A stretch of 64,000 nt of DNA, from the NCBI GenBank assembly GCA_036583965.1, contig JAZBQD010000027.1:25923001-25987000 (forward strand), in the 5' to 3' direction. The DNA comes from Prunella strophiata. Its lineage: Eukaryota; Chordata; Aves; Passeriformes; Prunellidae. Both the position numbers and the translations under genes were made by a program. The notes beneath the pieces are model-generated. The model was not told the origin of the DNA, did no database searches, and saw only the letters and a list, made by a program, of their open reading frames with translations. Shown piece by piece: positions 1 through 11,752 of this stretch (its first letter is position 1; each line of letters starts with the position of its first letter).

Positions 1-327
1 ATAAGAGCAATTGTTAGCAAATAAAGGTGGCAAACCTTCTAGATGGTCCCTTCTTTAAAAAACAGTTCTCTGAAGGCACCTCTGATGGGTTGATCTGCCT
101 GCAGAGCCCTGGAGAGGCGGGCAGAGCTATTGGGATATGTAAGCTTGTTCTCTCTGTGAACGTATGTGTACTTATTTAAAGGGGAGATCTAAAGCCACCC
201 CATTCAGCACAAAGACATCTCTACTTTTACAGACAGCCGTGAGGCACCTTCTTCTCTGAACTTCAGGGAAAGCAAAGTGAAAACATAAAGAAAGCAAAAC
301 GAAAACATAAAGAAAGCAAAACGTAAC
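1..327 (-). other. RNASEL: RNASEL intron downstream of first coding exon (partial)
   Basis: This is intron sequence after the RNASEL donor. The only structure seen is a short tandem repeat beside the splice site (separate entry). No further RNASEL exon is recognisable before the window edge. Confidence 0.7.
263..325. repeat. Short tandem repeat abutting the RNASEL splice donor
   Basis: About two and a half copies of a 22-23 bp unit (core gaaagcaaaacg plus aaaacataaa) lie directly next to the RNASEL exon donor. The last copy runs into the donor itself (plus-strand acgtaac). Decoy sites made by the other copies lack the GT. Confidence 0.7.
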
Positions 328-1762
328 CTATTACGAAGTTCCTGGGCTGTAGATCCTGGTGAGCAAATCCGAGGGAGTGCAGCTCTCTCAGTGCCTGGAA
401 GATGACCTTCAGAGCAGCTTTGTAATCCTTCTGGCCTTCAGGGTCCTGCAGGTGCTCCTGGAGGTTTTTCTCCCAGAGTGGGAAGCACAAGTACATGCAG
501 CCTTTTTCCTTCTCAGACTGGAAGAGCTTCAGCAGATGTTCACAGTGAGAACATTTTTCAAGGAACTCTTTCTCTCTGTCACCCTCTGCCCTGCAGGCTA
601 TTTGCACTGCCACTTCTGTCCCCCCGTGGAGCCCGAGGTAGATGCCATCCTGAATTTTCTGCTGGATGTATGGAAATGTCTTCAGTTTGCCAATCATGGG
701 GCGATACATTTGATCAAGTTTTTTCAGCTGGGCCCTCCAGCGTTTGCTCTTTGGCTCCCACACTCTGGGGGTCTCTGGAACCAACGTGACCTTGTGCTCA
801 AGAAGAAGGTTTTCCATGCTACGAGAACGATTTCTCCTTGCAACTGCAATCAGGTTCCCACGATCAGTCCTCACTCCCTTTTCACACAACAGCTTTGCTA
901 TTCTGCAATCATCTTTCTCCACAGCCACCATCAGGGCTGAGTTGCCCTCCTCATCTGCATCATCAATGTCTATCTCATCCTTCTCCAGAAAAACTGTCAC
1001 CAGCTCTGGGCTCTCCATTTCTACAGCCAGGATGAGGGCAGTTTTCCCACATTCATCTTTGCTCTTCACATCCACACCGTGCTCCAGCAGGAAACGAACT
1101 ATGGGCACAGCTGACTCGTCCCTCCTTTTGCCTGAACCCTTCTTTAGGGCGTGGATCAAGGCATTCCTGTCTCTGTTGTCACGGATGTTCACATCAGCCC
1201 TCATCTCCTCAACCAGGATCTTCACAGCCGAGAAGTGGCGCTCCCTGCAAGCGTCCATCAGTGCTGTGGCACCTCCTTTGTGCAGCTTGGCTTTCTCCTC
1301 GCTGGTCTCCCTCCTCAAATTCACCTTTGCCCCTCTGCTGTACAGGAACCTCAAGGCTTCCTCCTTCCCGTACCACGCAGCCTCCATGAAAGCTGTGAAG
1401 CCGTTGATGTCCTGCTCGTTGATGTCTGACCCACGCTCCAGGAGGAGCCTCAGGACCTCCACGTTCCCTGCTATCCCTGCCTCAGTGAAGGCAGAGCCAC
1501 CATTGTCCTTCCTGGCGTGCACAGAAGCTCCCCTGTCCAGCAGAAGCCGCACCAGCTCCTCCTCATCGATTCTCACTGCAGTCTGCAGGGGTGTCCAGCC
1601 ACTGTCCACCTTGGAGTTCACATCTGCCCCTTGCTCCAGCAGCTCCAGCACAGCTTCTTTATCCCCGGTGTACACAGCATCATTTAACTTGGAGTTAAGA
1701 TCTTCTGCTGCCTTTGTTGTGGGAGGGCTGGAGACCTTGTGGCTGGGAGCTGGGAGCTCCAT
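328..1762 (-). CDS. RNASEL: RNASEL first coding exon (partial gene): ankyrin domain and start of pseudokinase domain
   Basis: This is the first coding exon of 2-5A-dependent ribonuclease L, the cytosolic latent nuclease that dimerises on 2',5'-oligoadenylate made by OAS enzymes and cleaves single-stranded RNA. It encodes residues 1-478 and one base of codon 479. Ankyrin repeats fill about residues 24-330. The PKR-like pseudokinase domain starts near 353 (YRPMIGKLK) and the exon stops just after HQDLQPRN (468-475), where the frame meets a donor (ATAG|gttacg). The remaining pseudokinase and the KEN nuclease domain lie beyond the left edge. The start has an excellent context (CCACCATGG). W56, K85, F125, E127 and the first P-loop lysine K240 (GKT) are present and match mammalian 2-5A contacts. 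The second P-loop reads GNS (N274), and the VAVK lysine is Q387. The identification rests on strong remembered similarity to human RNASEL and on the neighbouring RGS16 and RGS8. Confidence 0.95.
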
Positions 1763-3100
1763 GGTGGTCAGAGGGAGGGCTCTGGGTTCACCACCACAGC
1801 CCAGGGGTCCACAGAAGGATGGGAGAGGTTCAGTGCTCAGCGCCTTCGGAGTGGGGGATGTGCCGGGCGTGGCCGATGAAACGCATTAGGGGCAATTTTA
1901 AGGGCCCTGTGGTCTTCACCTGATTAATGAACAAAAAATACTGTTCCATTAGCCTGTGAAACATCACTATTTACAGTCCATATGTCCTGCGGGAGGGGCA
2001 GCTGAGGACAGCAGTGCCAGTGCCAGCTGGGAGAGCCAAGACCTTGAGAGAAGCACAGCTTTTGCACTCATGGACTCCTTGTTTCCTTGCCTGGCCCCAG
2101 CCCCTCTCACAGCCCAGGGAGATGTCCCTGCTGCTTTTGCTGTCACTGTCATCCCAGACTCATCACAGCTTACCTGATAAGCCATCAGTGTCAGGTGGAG
2201 ATGGGCATTCCCCTTCAGTTTTGGATGGCAGCCACACACAGTCCTGAGTGCCCCTGATCCAACACCTGGAGTGAGACAGAAATCCTTAATCCCTCCTGCT
2301 TCTACAGGCCATGAGGAGACCCTAACAGGAAGCCTCTCCTAAGCTTTTCACCACGTTAGGAGATTGATCAGGTAGAACTTAATTTGCCTTTACCTATCTG
2401 ATATCTAGAAAAAGTGGGGCTCCAATACCCATTTTCTGATCAGCACTTTCAGGAGTTACTGCCTGACAAGCTGAACTGGAAATAAATTACCTAAGCAAAT
2501 CAGGAAAGGAACACAGAAGTTTTAAGGCATAAAAGCAAAGTATAAATTTACATTAATTTACCCTCAGGAAAGCCAAAGATTGGTTTTTGGATGGTTTATT
2601 TCTCTACCCAAGAAATAAACACAGAATTTCAAGAAATAAACACAGTATTTCATTGATTTCAATGCATTTAATTTCCTTGTATTAATTTCTATACCTTTTG
2701 CCACATAGAAAAAAAAAAAAAAAGTTACTTTCCTGGCCAGAAAAGCAGCACAGAATCTCCTGGGAACAGTGGGACTCAAGTTCCTCACCCTGTCAGGACA
2801 GCAGAACCCTGGGCAGGAGGAAGAGAGGAGCTGAGCACCTTCCTCCTCCTCCTCCGAGCAGCAGAGTCACATGATCTGCACTCCAGGAAATGTTTAAATA
2901 TTTTTATCCCCGCCCCAGTGACTTCTGACCATGCCTGTGTGTCCCCATGTGTCACCCAGCCCCGCTTGCTGCCACCCACAATGCCACGGCCACCAAAGGG
3001 TCCCAAATACGTGCTGGCCCCTGCCAGGAGGGAAGGTTTTACCACTCCCAGGAAGCTGCTGGGTTCTGGGGGAGGTGTTTGGCAGCCTCTTTTTCAGCAG
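1763..3100. other. RNASEL upstream region, no gene seen
   Basis: This holds the RNASEL 5' untranslated region and probably its upstream intron or promoter. A possible acceptor (gaacccag) lies about 25 nt before the ATG, but no upstream exon could be fixed. A TTAAAA stretch and a GAAACG motif on the minus strand near 1878-1905 could be promoter elements, but neither is distinctive. The rest is unremarkable single-copy-looking DNA with a poly-A run at 2709-2723. Confidence 0.4.
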
Positions 3101-3109
3101 GCTATTTGT

Positions 3110-3600
3110 TTCTCTGGGTCTGGATTGAAGGCACTTGAGACAGTAATTCATGTTCAGACTCAAGTATTTATTATTTCTTATCAGTGAAACAGTCTCACAA
3201 CCATGAGTTCATCAGCCTTTCATTAACAAGGCACAAAATGGCTAACAATCTCTTGTTACAAGGCCTTTTAAGACTAAACTATCCAATTAGGAAATTACAC
3301 CTAGAATATTTTTCCTTTTAACCCAGTAACAGGTCCCTGGAAGCCCCCAGTGTGGACTTTTCTGTCCAATTACAAAACATCACCCAAACCCATGAAGAAG
3401 AAGGGAGAAGGAAGAAGAAGGTAAAGAAGAACAACCTGCCTCCACCCTAAAACCTCCATCTTGCTTCATATTTATTCCTATATTCTACAATCCCAAACTG
3501 TAAGTTTTCCACCCTGTGATATTACACACTTCTAACCAATGTAATCCCAGTTCTATTAATCAATTTTAGAAGCCTGTTCCACTGCCTCAGGTTAAATGCA
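3110..3600 (-). mobile_element. Probable LTR remnant, minus-strand sense
   Basis: Read on the minus strand, this has LTR-like organisation: a pyrimidine/purine-rich middle segment and a polyadenylation signal (AATAAA near 3170) followed by a short U5-like tail. It resembles passerine retroviral LTRs in texture. I could not find both ends or a target-site duplication. Its upstream part is shared with the inverted repeat at 3478-3779. Confidence 0.35.
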
Positions 3601-3779
3601 GTGTTCTCTTGTGGGTCTGTGCCTTTAAGCACAGAAAGTTTAAAATTCTCAGCATCCAGGACTCCAACAGCAGGCAGCAGAGAAGTCCTGAGCAAAGGCT
3701 CTCCCCATGCACCCAGACCCTGCTCAGAAACATCTGCTGCAGCAGTGCTGCAGGAGCTGAAGGCCTGCAGGCATTGAAT
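3478..3779 (+). repeat. Left arm of a 302-bp inverted repeat
   Basis: The left arm matches the reverse complement of 4264-4565 almost base for base, with roughly 6-8 differences in 300. The arms are separated by a 484-bp spacer. Both strands therefore carry the same spurious reading frame beginning MWVCAFKHRKF. The arm overlaps the LTR-like segment to its left, so the inverted copy probably captured part of that element and its flank. Confidence 0.93.
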
Positions 3780-4263
3780 GCATCAGGGCTGTGGATTGGG
3801 GGACATTTGGGGATTCATGTTGAGCTTTTCCTCACCTTTTTGGTAAATCCATCCACGTGAGGGGGCTGAATGCTGCTAAATTACACCCAGGGAATCGCTG
3901 AGCTGCAGATCTGTGGGTTCCTCCCTGGCATCAGCCTGGCAGGCAGCTCTGTGTAAACACCCAGCCTGCTCCTCCAGACCCTCCTTATCTGCCTGGAAAG
4001 GCTGTGCAGGAAATACACAGGAGCAGCCCAGGCTGTGCTGTCCCACCCAGTTTCCTTCACTGCCCTGTGACGTGAGATGAGCTCAGCAGAGCCTGGGCAA
4101 CTCCCCCAGCCACCTCCACTGCGCTGTGCCAGCAGCAGGATGCAGCTGTGAGCATCAGGAAACGGGGCTGGAATTGCATCAGTTCAGTCATTCCTGGCTT
4201 TCCCTGGTGCCTGGGCACCTGCACAAACTGGGAACCTGCACATGGGCACGGAGACCTGGCCTG

Positions 4264-4565
4264 ATTCAATGCCTGCAGGCCTTCAGCTCCTGCAGCACTG
4301 CTGAGCAGATGTTTCTGAGCAGGGTCTGGGTGCATGGGGAGAGCACTTTGCTCAGGACTTCTCTGCTGCCTGCTGTTGGAGTCCTGGATGCTGAGAATTT
4401 TAAACTTTCTGTGCTTAAAGGCACAGACCCACAAGAGAACACTGCATTTGACCTGAGGCAGTGGAACAGGCTTCTAAAATTGCTTAATAGAACTGGGATT
4501 ACATTGGTTAGAAGTGTGTAATATCACAGGGTGGAAAACTTACAGTTTGGGATTGTAGCATATAG
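4264..4565 (-). repeat. Right arm of a 302-bp inverted repeat
   Basis: This is the reverse-complement partner of 3478-3779. Homology stops abruptly at both ends: after attcaatgcc on the inner side and around the tatagaa stretch on the outer side. The flanks beyond the arms are unrelated. Confidence 0.93.
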
Positions 4566-5078
4566 AAAGGGCACAGAAAAGCCCTTAAAGGGCTGGGTGG
4601 ATGCAGCTCTGTGTGTGTTTTCCCAGTCCTCATGGGTGCCTGCACTGCTGGCTCACATCTCCACGCCAGCTCTCACTAAACTCTGCCTCTGCAGGAGTCA
4701 CATCCCTGCACCTCACTGTGGTGTTGGGCATCCTGCTTCCCACAGCATCCACAGGCTCTGGGAATGTCCCACGCTCTCTGCATGGAATTCTGCAGGGTTT
4801 GTGCTGCCACAGGAGACCTTGACACAGCCCCAAAGGGACAGGGACTGCAAAAACTCAGAGGCAATCTCCAGTCTGTCCCACAGCTGTCTGGATCTCATTT
4901 TAATTCACAGGAAGAACCTCTCCCAGTTTTACCAGGGCTGTGGCTGCAGCTGCTGGTGCTCAAGCACCTGTTTGCAGGCTGCAAAACAGACAAATAACCA
5001 GAGCAAAGGCACATTGCAGCTTCAAAGCCAGTAAAGACATCCAAAAAAAGCCAAAAGATGTATAAAAAAGCACCAGTA

Positions 5079-5307
5079 TGTTGGATTAAGTCATTTTCCG
5101 ACTTAGAGATGGGGCAACTTAGAAGCATTTTAAAAACTTTTATTCTATTTTCAGTCTCATGTGAAGGGTGAGACAGACTCAACAATGCCTGTCTTATTCT
5201 ATGGTATTTCTAAGTCAGTATTTCTTATTTTAAAGTTTACATATAGATGTATACTATGTGAGTCTCTTGTTAGGTTTTGAGAATTCTCTACAAATCTGTT
5301 TCTCACA
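5079..5307 (-). mobile_element. Internally deleted solo LTR, family A (TGTGGGAAAT...ATCCAACA)
   Basis: On the minus strand this begins TGTGAGAAACAG and ends ATCCAACA, as in the full 470-bp copies at 6677-7149 and 40302-40771, but about 240 bp of the middle is missing. The flanks CCAGTA and CCAATA differ at one base, consistent with an aged 6-bp target-site duplication. Compared with the 40302 copy it carries many sense-strand G-to-A differences. Confidence 0.8.
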
Positions 5308-6167
5308 CCAATATAACAACATTACATTGCCCACCCACCCAAGTACAAGAGCCTTCTTCAGCTTGCTGGTTTAATTAAAGTCATTTATTCTCTTATGGTG
5401 GGAAGATGAAAATCCCCAGGATGGTAGGAACCCAAACCTGGTGGTGGGAAGGAGGTGTTTGCAACCAGCAGGGCTGTGGCAGGAGTGTTCTGTGCCTGCA
5501 TCCCAGCAAGGAAGGGTTTGCTGGTAGGGCTTTCCTGACCCAAATTGTTTTTCACAGAGCCATAAGTTTGAACTCTGAGTCCCTGCAACAGACAGTTTCC
5601 AGGGAATGAAAGGATCTGAAAGGTTTTCTAAAGTGTGGGAATAACAGAGCTCCTCTCCACCATCACTCTGTAGTCTCTGTGTTATGGCAGTTCCTGCTGT
5701 ATTTGTACATCTGCAGAGTCATTATTTGCCCCCAAGCAGGGACTCAGGAGATGAGCTGCTAAGACACAGACAGCAGGGAAATCAAGGGCACAGCTAAGCA
5801 AATCTCCCTTTTCCTCCATTCTGATGGACTTACACCCATTTTTGCATCCCTTCCCCTGAGATGACATCTCCCGAGAATCCTTGTCCTCCCAGCAGCCACA
5901 AATAAACACAGAGCAAAATCTGGCAACAAAAACTGCCTGCCAAGGGCAAAATCATTTTTTAAAGGAGCTATGAATAGTAGGAGGAGGTTTTTTTTCTTCA
6001 TGTTCCCTTCACGTGCTTTCTATTATATTTCCAAGTGGGAATATCCCAGGGTTTATGTGCTTGGCCATGCTGATGTGACTCTCAGTGCTGGAGCACAAGC
6101 CTGGAAAATAGTCCACAGAAGGATGGCAGGTGATGCTGCCCATGGAGGAGCATCCACCACTTCTCAC

Positions 6168-6275
6168 AGAACCATTTAGGTTTGGAAAGACCTCCAAGGT
6201 CATTGAGCCCAACCATCATCCATCATCATCAAGTCCAGCACTGAACCACATCCCCCATATCTATGCTTTTTCTGG
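6168..6275 (-). mobile_element. CR1 LINE 3'-end fragment
   Basis: This reads as the antisense of an avian CR1 tail (agaaccatttaggtttggaaagacc, then the caaggtcattgagccc motif), so the element is oriented on the minus strand. It is a short 5'-truncated copy. Confidence 0.75.
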
Positions 6276-6676
6276 AGTATTTTTACCTGTTTTAAACTTC
6301 ATTTTCTAGTTTTTTAGACTGCTTCTCAATCCTCATCACCACCAAAAAAGAAATTTTTGCCAGCAGGAAAGGAGAGCTGAGGGCAACAACGAGGCAGGCA
6401 GGCAGGGACCTCACCAAGCAGGGCAGCACATCCCAGTCCCTGGGCAAGGAGAGCAGGGCAGATCCATTTAAAACTGCCCAGAGCAGCCAAAACAGGTCAG
6501 ACAAGGAGTCTGGCTGAGCAGCTGAGCTTAGCTGCCTCTCCCAAGGAGAGCAGGTGGATCTCCAGCAGGATTTCTCCCAACTGTTTCTCATCCCCATCCT
6601 TCCCCCAGGCTGTGGCTGTGCCATGTCCCAAATCCCCTCCAGCACAGACAGCCCAGCCCTGGGGAGGCAGAAGGGC

Positions 6677-7149
6677 TGTTGGATTAAGCCCTTTTCTGAC
6701 CCAGAGATGGAGCAACTGAGAGGTGTTTTAAAAACTTTTATTCCATTTTCAGTCTCATGTGAAGGGTGAGACAATACAGATGTTATAATTCATACATCAC
6801 AATCAGAAGCCAACTATTTACTAATTACAATACACTAGAAGTGTTCCTTGACCTATCAGCTTTAGCCACACCATGCTGTAAATGCCTTAAAGCCAATCTT
6901 CTAAAATTACCCCTCGTGGGTCCTACTACAATGCATCTTTCATAGTTCTATTTCTCTCAAAGTATCTAGTCCTATTTACAAAACCATCCTTTGAAACTTG
7001 TTTCGAGTTTCATTTCTCTCTCAGCAATGTCTGTCCTATTCCATGGCATTTCTAAGTCAGCATTTCTGATCTCCAGGTTTGCACACAGATGCACACTGTG
7101 TGAGCCTTCTGTCAGACTTTCAGAATTTTCTACAAATCCATTTCCCACA
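6677..7149 (-). mobile_element. Solo LTR, family A, full length
   Basis: This 473-bp copy on the minus strand starts TGTGGGAAATGG and ends ATCCAACA. It is collinear with the 40302-40771 copy, including the AATAAA signal near the 3' end. The flanking hexamers (aagggc and ttggct) do not match, so this copy either arose by recombination between two proviruses or has lost its target duplication. Confidence 0.85.
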
Positions 7150-7496
7150 TTGGCTGCAGACCCCAGCACTGCCCTCAGTGCCCCAGCAGCAGCAGAAAAC
7201 TTGAAAATCACCTCCATTCTTTCTCAGCTCCTGAGGAGCACAAACCCTTGTGCACAGCTGGAGTGGATTGGCAACCTTGGCACTCAGCTGCCTGCTCAGG
7301 GCAGGGCGAGCCTGAGTGGGAGCACATCAGCTGTGAGTTCTGGCACCTCATTCAGGCAAAGGCCTTGAAGTGGGAGCTGCAGAGTGATGCCATCCAGCTG
7401 CTCCCTCCCTGCTGGCTGCCCCAGGGCTGGCAGGGCTCTGCAGGACACGGGGCAAGGCGCTTGGCGTGTTTGGAATGGCTCAGTGCATCCTCTCTG

Positions 7497-7882
7497 CTGC
7501 TGAGCTTCCTCCAAAAATGTACCCAGATAATATTTTACAGCAGGCCTTCTTTAAAAAGATAAGTAAATCATGAATTTACACACATGCAGCTGAGCTTCCT
7601 CCAAAACCATACCCAGGTAACATTTTACAGCCTTCCTTCATGGCCTTTCTTCAAAAAGAGAAATAAATAATGGATGTGCACCCATGCAGCTGAGCTTCCT
7701 CTGAAAACATATCCAGATAACATTTTACAGAAGGCCTTTCTTTAAATAGAGAAATAAATAATGAACTTACACACATGCAGCTGAGCTGCCTCCAGAAGTA
7801 TACCCAGATAACATTTCACAGCATTCCTTCATGGTCTTTCTCTAAAAAGAGAAATAAATTGTGGATGTACACACCCAGAGCC
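7497..7882 (+). repeat. Four-copy tandem repeat, ~85-100 bp unit
   Basis: Four successive units begin with a tgcagctgagcttcctcc-like motif at about 7497, 7583, 7684 and 7777. Each continues with a tacccagataacattttacag-like segment and an A-rich gagaaataaat segment. The units are about 80-90% alike. No coding potential is conserved across copies. Confidence 0.85.
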
Positions 7883-7889
7883 TGTTGTC

Positions 7890-10015
7890 ACATGTGTGTA
7901 TCCATGGAAAATGAAAAGCTCAGAATTCCTACACATAAATATCTGCACATCCACCTGCCTAAATCCTTGTTTCAGTGCACTCCTGCATCCACATTCATGT
8001 CCTAAAACCACCCCAAAGCTGCCTGGTCCCACTGGAGCAGGGATCTTCTGGCTGCAGGAGCCCCTGAGCTGCTGCTGGGAATGCTCCAGCTCCCAGGGCA
8101 CAGGGAAACAGCTTTATTTTCCACCAAATAAATCCACCCCTCCCCATCCTGGCTCATGGAAACCTGGCCCAGGAGCAAGTTCGTGCTGGCAGCCTGGGGG
8201 GCAGGGCAGTGCCAGCCCCCACGGTGGCTCCCCAGAGCTCCAATCCCCTCAGCTGCTTCCAAATTTGCAGCCTGGGAAACTTCAGTTGGGGTTTATTGGG
8301 AGTGACCACAGCTGGATGAGGGAAGCTTTGGCTCCTCTGTCTCAAATGTGGTTTTGTGGGTTCTGGGGCTTTTTTTATCCCCCCCCGAGGCTTTAAGGTT
8401 TTCTTTTATGACTGCTGGGTTTTGGCAGCAGGCACAGCTGGATGCAAGGCTGGCTTTTAGTGACTGAGTTTTCTCTTTGGGAAGCATCTCAGAGGAAACT
8501 GGGCTGCAAATGGGATTGTCCAGGATCAGCTGGGGGGCTCTGAGAGCTGCGCCCGAGGCTGAGGCTCAGCTTGGGCCATGCATGATGCAGCAAGAATGGA
8601 CACAGCCTTACATTTCCTTCTAAAGAAAGCTCAAAAAAGGTTTTAATTCTATAATTTTATTACTTCTTCATTGTGTTGTTGGCCTGTTTAATATTTTTTT
8701 ACAGGAGAATCAGTTTTAAACTTCAAGTTTTTAACTTCAAGGTGTGCAAGACAAAAGTATTCATATTTTTCATTCAGAAGCTGCAGTTAGAAAAAAGAAA
8801 AAGGCAACAACTGCATTATTTTTTATTCTGGCTGCTTCTAGTCTGCTTAATGCTCTCTTTACTGACAAGTAATTTAAGTATTTCCTGGATACTTTCCAGC
8901 TCATTTCTTCCCTCTGACACAGACAAAGATCAGATAGAAATGCAAACTGCCTACGAGCCCAAATCACCTGGCTTGTGAGACAAGGCCATGCTTAATTTAA
9001 AAGGAAATGAAGGGTGAGGGGAAGCTCAACCTGCTTCCCTCTGGATAGGTGGGGATGGAGCAGAGTCTGTGTGTTTCACAGTGCCTGCTGATCCTTGGGC
9101 CCTGCATGGCTGTGCCACAGGGCTCAGGAGCTCCTGTTGCAGCTGCAGCTGCTTGTAAAATGCATTTGAGTGGCAGGGGGTGGCTTGTGCTCATAGTGAC
9201 ACCTTGGAACATGAATATTCCAAGTTATTCCCTGTGATCCCAGCTCCTCCTCATCAGTCCTCTCACACTCTGTTCTGCTGACGCAGGCCAGTTAATTTTG
9301 GCTTCCAGAACAGGCAATAAATAGAAAGAAGGCAACTGAAATAAAACCATATTTCAGTTGGGTTTTTATTCCTAGTGTTTCTTTGAGCTGCACTGGGCTG
9401 CTCCTCTGCAGCCCTGGGTGCTTCCATGGAGAGCTCTTTCCATGCAACATTCCCCCTGAAGGAACTGCTCAGACCTCACTGCACTCTGCACAGGAATAGG
9501 ATTTTTTTTTAACCCCTCTGATACCAGAGAGTTTCCCCCTTGTCAACGAATTCAAGCATCAGGTGTGTTACTGACAAAAATCAAGTATTGTTTATGTCAA
9601 TGACCCAAAAGCAGGGGTTTTTTTTCCCTGCATCCTCTCAATTTTATGGCATTTGTGTTTTTAATAATACCAAGCAGATGTTGGGAACTGCAGTCCTGTA
9701 AAGGGCTCAGAAATTATGAGCAATACAAGCAGTACTGGCAGTTCATATATTCAAAACTTCACTTCTGCTTTCATGCTTTCTATGAACCATTCAGTTTTCT
9801 TCCATAAACCAAGTACCACAAAGCTTTATGCCTCAAAAGTCTTCCCCCTTCCTCTTCTGCTCTTGACACTGTCACTTTTAAAGTGACTGGAAATACCCCG
9901 AGTCACCCAACGCAAGCAGCTTTGCAAAGCATCCAGAATTAGAATGTAAAATTTAATTAAAAGCCCACAACCAGAAAAAGAAAGATCCAGCCCATGTTGT
10001 CAGGGTATTTTGCTC
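7890..10015. other. Intergenic stretch between RNASEL and RGS16, nothing recognised
   Basis: No exon, clear transposon or array was recognised. The short reading frames show no splice context or familiar motifs. Confidence 0.5.
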
Positions 10016-10022
10016 TTTACAT

Positions 10023-11752
10023 TTTATTTTGTGATGACAACTTTACATCAGTAATGAGAACAGACCATTGTGCATCGCTCGCTTCAGTAACACAGCAAAG
10101 GTGGTTCCAGTTGTAAAAATAAATAAGAAATAAGAAAAGCAGCTGATATCTCCCTGTAAACACAGCCAGGACAACAGCCAGAGGCTCAGAGGTGGGACCA
10201 GGATGGGGGTGGTGGAAGAGGACTCGGAGTAACATCCCCAAACTGGTCTTTGGTCCCTTGCTCTGCTCAAGCAGCTGTGGAAAGCCCAGAGGATGCTGTG
10301 CTCTGGCTGCTGCTGAGACAGGGGAGCAAAAGAGAGTTCCCTTGGCAAGGAGTGGGATAAGGAATTCCAGGTTTGGTCTCTAGGGATAAACAGAGCCCTG
10401 GAAAGCAGCCCTCAGCAGGGAGCAGTGCTGGTGGCACATTGCCCAGGACCCAGCACAGGCTCCACATCACCCACCCACCCACCATTGCTGCCAAGTGGGA
10501 CCCACTCCTCTCCAGACCCCCAAAATTCCTGCTGAGAGGGACTTTCTGAAGAGCTGCCCCCAGGTCTGGGCTGGTGATGTGTGCTGCCACCCCCTGAGTC
10601 ACTGAATTCACGGGATGGTTTCCTTCACTCCACGGGTTTCTGGTAAAGTGCTGTGGCTGCAGACTGGTTTCACCATCCAAGGGAACACCAAGCCCAATTA
10701 TAAACCCAGGCAAAGCCCCAGGTTTTCTCTCCCATGTGTGACAATCAAGTTTTCCATAGAGATGCTCACCAAAGTGCCTGTTTGATCTCTCTGTTCCCTG
10801 CCTAGGACAAGCTGCTGAGATGCCTTCCACATCTTTAAGGGGAGAGAGGGGAACAACATTGGCTGCAAAGCATCCTTGCACTGCCATCCAAACTCTCTAG
10901 CAGCTCTCCCTGCTGCTACTGGTGTGCCTTGCTCCAAAATTGTGCTACAAATCTGTCTGGTCCTCTCAAATTATTACACAGAAAAGGTGGGAGGCATGCT
11001 AAGTGCTACAACAGCTAAAATAATTTAATTTACAAGCTCCTCAGAGCAAGGGATACACGTGTGTGCTTTCAGCAGTGCTCCTCCAATAAATACAGATATA
11101 ATAATAATAACAATGATGAAATAAATTACAATAACAGGGATAAAACGTCACGCACGTGACCTAAGATTAGGTGCAATCTGAAGGTTCGTGGAGCTCAAGC
11201 AGGGGATAAAAACGTCACTGCACTGGAAGGAGGTGGAAAGCTTCGATGCAGAGCATGCATAGGACACAGCTGGAGGATCTTGGGATCAGGAGAAGGCAGG
11301 TGCAGGATCCCTCCGGCTGAAAACGCCACGTAGGCTCGGGGCTTTTATCCCGGCCATTCCCTGCGAGCGGGAGTGGCAGGTTCCTGTGCTGGCCCCGCAG
11401 CTGGTGGCTGCTCGTGGAGGTCAGAGAGCAGCCGGGAGCTCTTCGGTTGTGGGTGCTCAGGGGAATCCCATCTCTGAACCAGCTGAGCTTGAGCTGGGCT
11501 CGCAGCTCAGACCCGATTTCCTTCCGCGTCTGCAGTGGCAAAGGCCTCTGGCCGAGCTGCGAGGGGAGGCTCCGGGCTCCCACCCCTGCGGAGGGAGGAA
11601 TACCAGGTCCAGCAGCTCCGGGAAGCGCTCAGGGTGCTGGGGATCCTGCTAAAATTCCACAACTCCAGCTGGAACCCCGGCACTCGGGCCTCGGCCCTCA
11701 CAAACCGCGGCCCACCCTGCGCCCGGCCCCCGGCTGGTCCCCGCCGCTGGCG
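10023..11752 (-). other. RGS16: Putative RGS16 3' untranslated region
   Basis: The RGS16 stop codon ends at 11753. The first canonical minus-strand polyadenylation signal below it is AATAAA at 10023-10028, giving a 3' UTR of about 1.7 kb. A weaker ATTAAA at 11024-11029 would give about 0.7 kb. Several ATTTA pentamers lie in an AU-rich part near 11085-11130, which would fit a short-lived, inducible mRNA. The end point is inferred, not proven. Confidence 0.45.

Noticed and set aside
744..1889. Long plus-strand ORF (381 codons) opposite RNASEL
   Set aside because: It is the antisense shadow of the RNASEL ankyrin exon. Its composition is Ser/Arg-rich without domains or splice context.
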